From Chloroflexota bacterium (GTDB lineage Bacteria; Chloroflexota; Dormibacteria; CF-121), in assembly GCA_005881235.1 (NCBI GenBank), contig VBEQ01000009.1:1-7565 (forward strand): a stretch of 7,565 nt of DNA, in the 5' to 3' direction. Below the pieces are notes generated by a model. The model worked only from the letters and a program-made list of their open reading frames with translations, searched no databases and had not been told where the DNA came from. The first letter of the stretch is position 1, and every line of letters begins with the position of its first letter. A program made the position numbers and the translations under genes. Shown in pieces: positions 4,307-7,565 of the stretch.

Positions 4307-6597
4307 CGGCGCGGCCGGCCCGGCCAGCGAGTGACTTTGCCCCGCGCGATCCCCGAGCGATCGCCGGCGTGCGTAGCGCGCGGGCGCGCCGTGATGGGGT
4401 CGAATTGGCCGCGGAGGATGACCGTGGCGGTGCGGTTCCGATCGAGATCCGACCCGTGGCGCCGAACATGGTGCGGCTTCACTTCGGGCCTGGCGCGACC
4501 CGGCCATCCCGGCTCCTCGTCGAGGATGCGCCATCCGCCACCGACTCGAATATGGCTGAAAATGCCGACGGCTGGTCCGTCGCAACGTCGGCGCTAACCC
4601 TCGAGGTCGATCGCGCTCCGTTCCGCCTACGCCTCAAGGACGCGGCGGGCACCGTGCGCTTTCTCGACGAACCCAACGATCGCGACATCCGCGGGGGCTA
4701 CCACCATTTCCCGACCGGGCACGCTCGCGGCTTGCGCTGGTTGACAGCCGGGCTCCGGCCCGAGGAGGCGCTCTTCGGGCTGGGCGAGCATTTTGGCGCC
4801 CTCAACCGACGCGGCCAGGCTTTCGCGTCCTGGACCGTCGATGCGTTTGGCGTCCGCAGCGACCGTGCGTACAAGAACGTTCCGCTACTGCTGAGCTCGG
4901 AAGGCTATGGCGTCTTCTTCGACATGACTGGGCCTCTCTACTACGACCTCGGCCAGGCATCGGTCGCCGCCTGGCAGGCAACCGCGCGCGCGGATCATCT
5001 GCGCGCCTATTTGATCATCGGCGATGGTATTGCGCCGATCATGCACGCCTACCACCAGCTCACCGGCGTCCCGGCCGTCCCGCCGGACTGGTCGTTTGGC
5101 TTCTGGATCAGCCGCTGGGGCTATCGCAACCGCGATGAAGTGATGGAGGTCGCCCGCCGGATGCGCCAGGAGCGCGTTCCCTGCGATGTCATTCACATCG
5201 ATCCCTACTGGATGCGCTACCACGAGGGACACCACGGCGACCTGGAGTGGGACGAGTCGGCCTTTCCCGATCCGAAAGGCATGATCGCCGAGTTGAAGGC
5301 GATGGGATTCCGCCTGAGCCTCTGGGAGAGCCCGTATGTGCCGCTCGAGTCCGAGATGCGCGCCGAAGGCGAGCGAAAGGGTTTCCTATTGAAAAGCAAG
5401 ACGGTTTCTCCCTCCCCCTCTGGGGGAGGGCAGGGTGGGGGCCTTGCATTGGTGCACGGCTTCGCCAAGCCGAGCGCCGCCGTTGACTTCACCAACCCGG
5501 AGGCCGTCGAATGGTTCAAGGCGAAGAACCGGCGGCTGCTGGAGATGGGCGTTGCCGTCATCAAGACCGACTTCGCCGAGGACATGCCCGCGGACGCTGT
5601 GCCTCATGACGGCACATCGGCCGAGCAGCTGCACAACCTCTATCCGCTTCTCTACCAGAGGGCCGTCTTCGAGGCGACGAACGAGGTCCACGGCTACGGT
5701 CTCATCTGGGGGCGTTCCGGATACGCCGGGTCGCAGCGATACCCGGTGCACTGGGGCGGCGATCCTGGCTGCACCTTCGACGATATGGCCGCCAGCCTGC
5801 GCGGCGCCTTGAGCTGGATCCTCTCGGGAGCGGCCTTCGCCAGCTTCGACATGGGTGGCTTCTTTGGGATCCCGACGCTGACCGACCCGCCCAGCCCCGA
5901 ACTCTATGTTCGGTGGTCGCAGATGGGCTTGCTGTTCTCGCATGCCCGTGCACACGGGCATACCGCGCCGCGCGAGCCCTGGGCCTTTGGCGAGCCCGCG
6001 CTCTCGATCTTCCGGAAGTACGCGCAGTTGCGCTATCGGCTCCTTCCTTACTTATATGCGGCGGCGCGTCGCGCGCCCGAGGGTGTACCCCTAGCGAGAC
6101 CGCTGGTCTTCGACTATCCCGCGGACCCGGCCACCTGGCACGTCGACGACGAATACCTGCTTGGACCGGACCTGCTGGTCGCGCCCATGTTCAAGCCGCG
6201 CGGCTCGCGCGAGATTTACCTGCCGGACGGCGGCTGGTTCGATTACTGGACCGATCGGCAATTCGATGGCGCGCGCTGGATCACCTACGAGGCCGAACTG
6301 GACGCGCTACCCCTATTTGTGCGGTCGGGTGCTGTCATCCCGATGGGTCCGGAGCTCCAGTACGCGCACGAGCGCGCCTGGGATCCGCTGAGCTTCGACG
6401 TCTACCCGGGCGAAGCAAAACGTAGTGAGCTGGAGTTCAGTGACGACCGCCGCCGATTCCGCCTGCAGCTCAGCGTCAGCGAGCGAGCCGTCCTCCTTGA
6501 AGGCGAACCCCCCGACAACATAGCGATCGTTCGGGTACACCGCCGCAACGGAGCGCCTATCGAGGGCATTCTCGGCGAGACCGTCACATTGGCGTAG
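4285..6597 (+). CDS. GH31 alpha-glycosidase, YicI type (alpha-xylosidase/alpha-glucosidase)
   Basis: 770 residues, close to the 772 of E. coli YicI. It removes alpha-linked xylose or glucose from the non-reducing ends of oligosaccharides by a retaining mechanism. The layout is an N-terminal beta-sandwich to about 265, a (beta/alpha)8 barrel from PPDWSFGFWISRWGY (266 on) to about 600, then C-terminal beta-sandwiches. The nucleophile is D429 in IKTDFAED and the acid/base is D493 in PVHWGGDPG; the 64-residue gap compares with 66 in YicI. D306 in IHIDPYWM and SFDMGGFFG also fit. The KTDFxE form places it in the YicI branch rather than the WxDMNEP alpha-glucosidases. An extra Ser/Pro/Gly-rich stretch at about 373-386 comes from a palindromic repeat in the gene. 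No signal peptide is seen, so it is probably cytosolic. The start is uncertain: GTG 4285 overlaps the upstream gene, and GTG 4369 would drop 28 Arg/Pro-rich residues. Xylose versus glucose preference cannot be told. Confidence 0.93.
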   Translation: MDPARLVTARPARPASDFAPRDPRAIAGVRSARARRDGVELAAEDDRGGAVPIEIRPVAPNMVRLHFGPGATRPSRLLVEDAPSATDSNMAENADGWSVATSALTLEVDRAPFRLRLKDAAGTVRFLDEPNDRDIRGGYHHFPTGHARGLRWLTAGLRPEEALFGLGEHFGALNRRGQAFASWTVDAFGVRSDRAYKNVPLLLSSEGYGVFFDMTGPLYYDLGQASVAAWQATARADHLRAYLIIGDGIAPIMHAYHQLTGVPAVPPDWSFGFWISRWGYRNRDEVMEVARRMRQERVPCDVIHIDPYWMRYHEGHHGDLEWDESAFPDPKGMIAELKAMGFRLSLWESPYVPLESEMRAEGERKGFLLKSKTVSPSPSGGGQGGGLALVHGFAKPSAAVDFTNPEAVEWFKAKNRRLLEMGVAVIKTDFAEDMPADAVPHDGTSAEQLHNLYPLLYQRAVFEATNEVHGYGLIWGRSGYAGSQRYPVHWGGDPGCTFDDMAASLRGALSWILSGAAFASFDMGGFFGIPTLTDPPSPELYVRWSQMGLLFSHARAHGHTAPREPWAFGEPALSIFRKYAQLRYRLLPYLYAAARRAPEGVPLARPLVFDYPADPATWHVDDEYLLGPDLLVAPMFKPRGSREIYLPDGGWFDYWTDRQFDGARWITYEAELDALPLFVRSGAVIPMGPELQYAHERAWDPLSFDVYPGEAKRSELEFSDDRRRFRLQLSVSERAVLLEGEPPDNIAIVRVHRRNGAPIEGILGETVTLA
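5405..5443. repeat. GC-rich palindromic dispersed-type repeat inside the GH31 gene
   Basis: A perfect 9-bp inverted repeat, CCCTCCCCC (5410-5418), TCT, GGGGGAGGG (5422-5430), followed by CAGGGTGGGGGCC. Sequences of this form are a known class of small dispersed repeat in many bacterial genomes; their antisense reading gives peptides such as PHPALPQRGRE, which is present here on the minus strand. It is read through in frame and encodes roughly TVSPSPSGGGQGGG, between GFLLKSK and LALVHGFAKP. The ends are approximate. Confidence 0.75.
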
Positions 6598-6607
6598 CGA
6601 CGATCAC

Positions 6608-7222
6608 TCAGGATTCGCTAGATTGATGTTCCGGCGACATGCCGAACACGACGGCCGTCAGCCAGGCTGGCAGTGATGCCCATACAAGCAGGTCGAATAG
6701 CAAAATGGGGAGGACGGTGGCGTTCGTAAAAACAAAGTCCTTCGCGAAGTAGAACATCACGATCCCGATCAGGACTGGCACGGCACACCCCGCGCCGCTA
6801 ATTAGACCAAGCCGGAACGTCCATCGCTCGATCGTCGTTGGTCCTCGTAAGGCATACGACGCCAAGCCAATCCAAACAAAAAGCGCTATGAAGGCAGTGA
6901 TCGCCACGCTTGGCGATTGATGGGCGACGCCTTCGTCAAGCCAACCTTGCACGGCGACCAACAAGACCACGCCTGAAAGGATCAGCGCGATGCATACCAA
7001 CAGCCCACTGAGTCGGACGGCAGTTCTCTTGTGTGATGGCATCGGCTCTCCAATGGCCAGTACCACCGGTGTCAGGGTGAGTCCGAGGAGTGTTGCGAGT
7101 AGGCCCATGAGTAGGTATTCGGCGTCTGAGGGAAATGGCACCGACGCGATGGCCACCACCGGTGTCCCGACCAGCCAGATGAGGGCAGCTAAGGCCCCGG
7201 TGACGCGAGCCGTTCGCACCAT
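6608..7222 (-). CDS. Six-helix integral membrane protein, function unknown
   Basis: 204 residues dominated by hydrophobic stretches at about 8-28, 36-58, 71-92, 105-125, 137-159 and 168-194, which I read as six membrane helices. Short charged loops lie at 59-70 (GEPMPSHKRTAVR) and 126-136 (RGPTTIERWTF). No catalytic motif or family signature is recognised. ATG 7222-7220 is the longest start and GTG at 7219 the next codon; neither has a clear Shine-Dalgarno. It converges on GH31, with 10 bases between the stops. Base composition is visibly lower than the neighbours: hand counts gave 29 and 30 G+C of 60 on two lines (6721 and 6841), against 42 of 60 on a GH31 line (6181). That could mean later acquisition, although membrane proteins also shift codon use toward T at second positions. 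Confidence 0.7.
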   Translation of the reverse strand: MVRTARVTGALAALIWLVGTPVVAIASVPFPSDAEYLLMGLLATLLGLTLTPVVLAIGEPMPSHKRTAVRLSGLLVCIALILSGVVLLVAVQGWLDEGVAHQSPSVAITAFIALFVWIGLASYALRGPTTIERWTFRLGLISGAGCAVPVLIGIVMFYFAKDFVFTNATVLPILLFDLLVWASLPAWLTAVVFGMSPEHQSSES

Positions 7223-7311
7223 GCGGGTATATCGCCCGCAAATCTCAGGTCATGCGGCGGACCCTGTTCAGGGCCTGCGAAAGAGAACGGTTGGAGCGAA
7301 ATTCATTGGCC

Positions 7312-7565
7312 TTACGCGCTCTCCCGTCCACGCACGAACACTTCGGAGGCCTGGAGGATCTTTTCCGTCCGGCTATTCGGAATATGGATCCGCACTCCGG
7401 GATGTTGCGCGGTCCCGAAATCCCAGCCATCCAGATAGCGAGCGCGGATGTCAGCGACCGTCTTGACGGCGTCCGTGCTTGACCCGTTGGTCATCCAGAT
7501 CGTCGGCTCGCGTCCGGTCGCGTAGCCCAATCCAATTTCGGTCCCGGCCAATGACGCATCGGGTG
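7312..7565 (-). CDS. C-terminal part of an unrecognised protein, 5' end missing
   Basis: An open frame enters from the right edge and ends at TAA 7314-7312, giving the last 84 residues. It starts within PDASLAGTEIGLGYATGREPT, continues with IRARYLDGWDF and HPGVRIHIPNSR, and ends FVRGRESA. The segment GTEIGLGYATGREPTIW loosely resembles the GTxxEIGYAxAxGKP motif of nucleoside 2-deoxyribosyltransferase-like proteins, where the Glu is catalytic. The resemblance is short and the rest of the tail does not help. A plus-strand frame over the same bases (7252-7482) has no recognisable features and an Arg-rich composition typical of an antisense shadow. It lies 89 bases upstream of the membrane protein on the same strand and may be co-transcribed with it. 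Confidence 0.55.
   Translation of the reverse strand, partial: PDASLAGTEIGLGYATGREPTIWMTNGSSTDAVKTVADIRARYLDGWDFGTAQHPGVRIHIPNSRTEKILQASEVFVRGRESA

Noticed and set aside
3695..4585. 296-residue minus-strand open frame across the MBL gene
   Set aside because: Opposite an MBL gene whose metal ligands are all present; no features of a real protein.
4285..6597. Frameshift or pseudogene in GH31 because of the odd Ser/Pro/Gly stretch
   Set aside because: The frame is continuous on both sides, total length matches YicI, and both catalytic aspartates are present, so an in-frame insertion explains it better.
7254..7275. CCCTG-TT-CAGGG palindrome in the gap before the membrane protein
   Set aside because: Five-base arms with a two-base loop and no T run; not a convincing terminator or operator.

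Overview
The window is high-GC bacterial DNA. Several genes start with GTG, and several starts lack a Shine-Dalgarno sequence but have a -10-like box a few bases upstream. These traits, plus a small LppX/LprG-like exported protein, fit an actinobacterial or Chloroflexota/Dormibacterota-like soil organism. This is inference: the window has no rRNA or other marker gene. No tRNA, CRISPR array, insertion sequence or phage gene was seen, and nothing here clearly forms a new multi-gene system.

Layout. From 1 to 743 (minus) is the N-terminal two thirds of dinB, DNA polymerase IV, cut by the left edge. A 210-base divergent intergenic stretch follows, with candidate promoters, an inverted repeat and an 11-bp-phased direct repeat. 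From 954 to 1703 (plus) is an exported or membrane-anchored LppX/LprAFG-like protein. Converging on it are three minus-strand genes: nfo (endonuclease IV, 3683 to 2832), a HAD hydrolase (2835 to 2047) whose start overlaps the nfo stop in a GTGA, and a small XRE-type helix-turn-helix protein (2007 to 1711). Divergent from nfo, 41 bases away, is a plus-strand pair: a glyoxalase II-like metallo-beta-lactamase hydrolase (3725 to 4306) and a YicI-type GH31 alpha-glycosidase (4285 to 6597). Converging on GH31 is a six-helix membrane protein of lower GC (7222 to 6608). Behind it is the 3' end of an unrecognised gene that runs off the right edge.

How the genes fit together. dinB and nfo both act on damaged DNA, and the HAD phosphatase-like enzyme is tightly coupled to nfo. 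The MBL hydrolase and GH31 enzyme look co-transcribed but have no obvious shared pathway.

The most notable feature is a GC-rich palindromic element inserted in frame within the GH31 gene at about 5405-5443. It belongs to a recognisable class of dispersed intergenic repeat and adds a Ser/Pro/Gly-rich loop to an otherwise intact catalytic domain. The second is a recurring arrangement of a TANNNT-like box six to eight bases before a GTG start, which suggests leaderless mRNAs.
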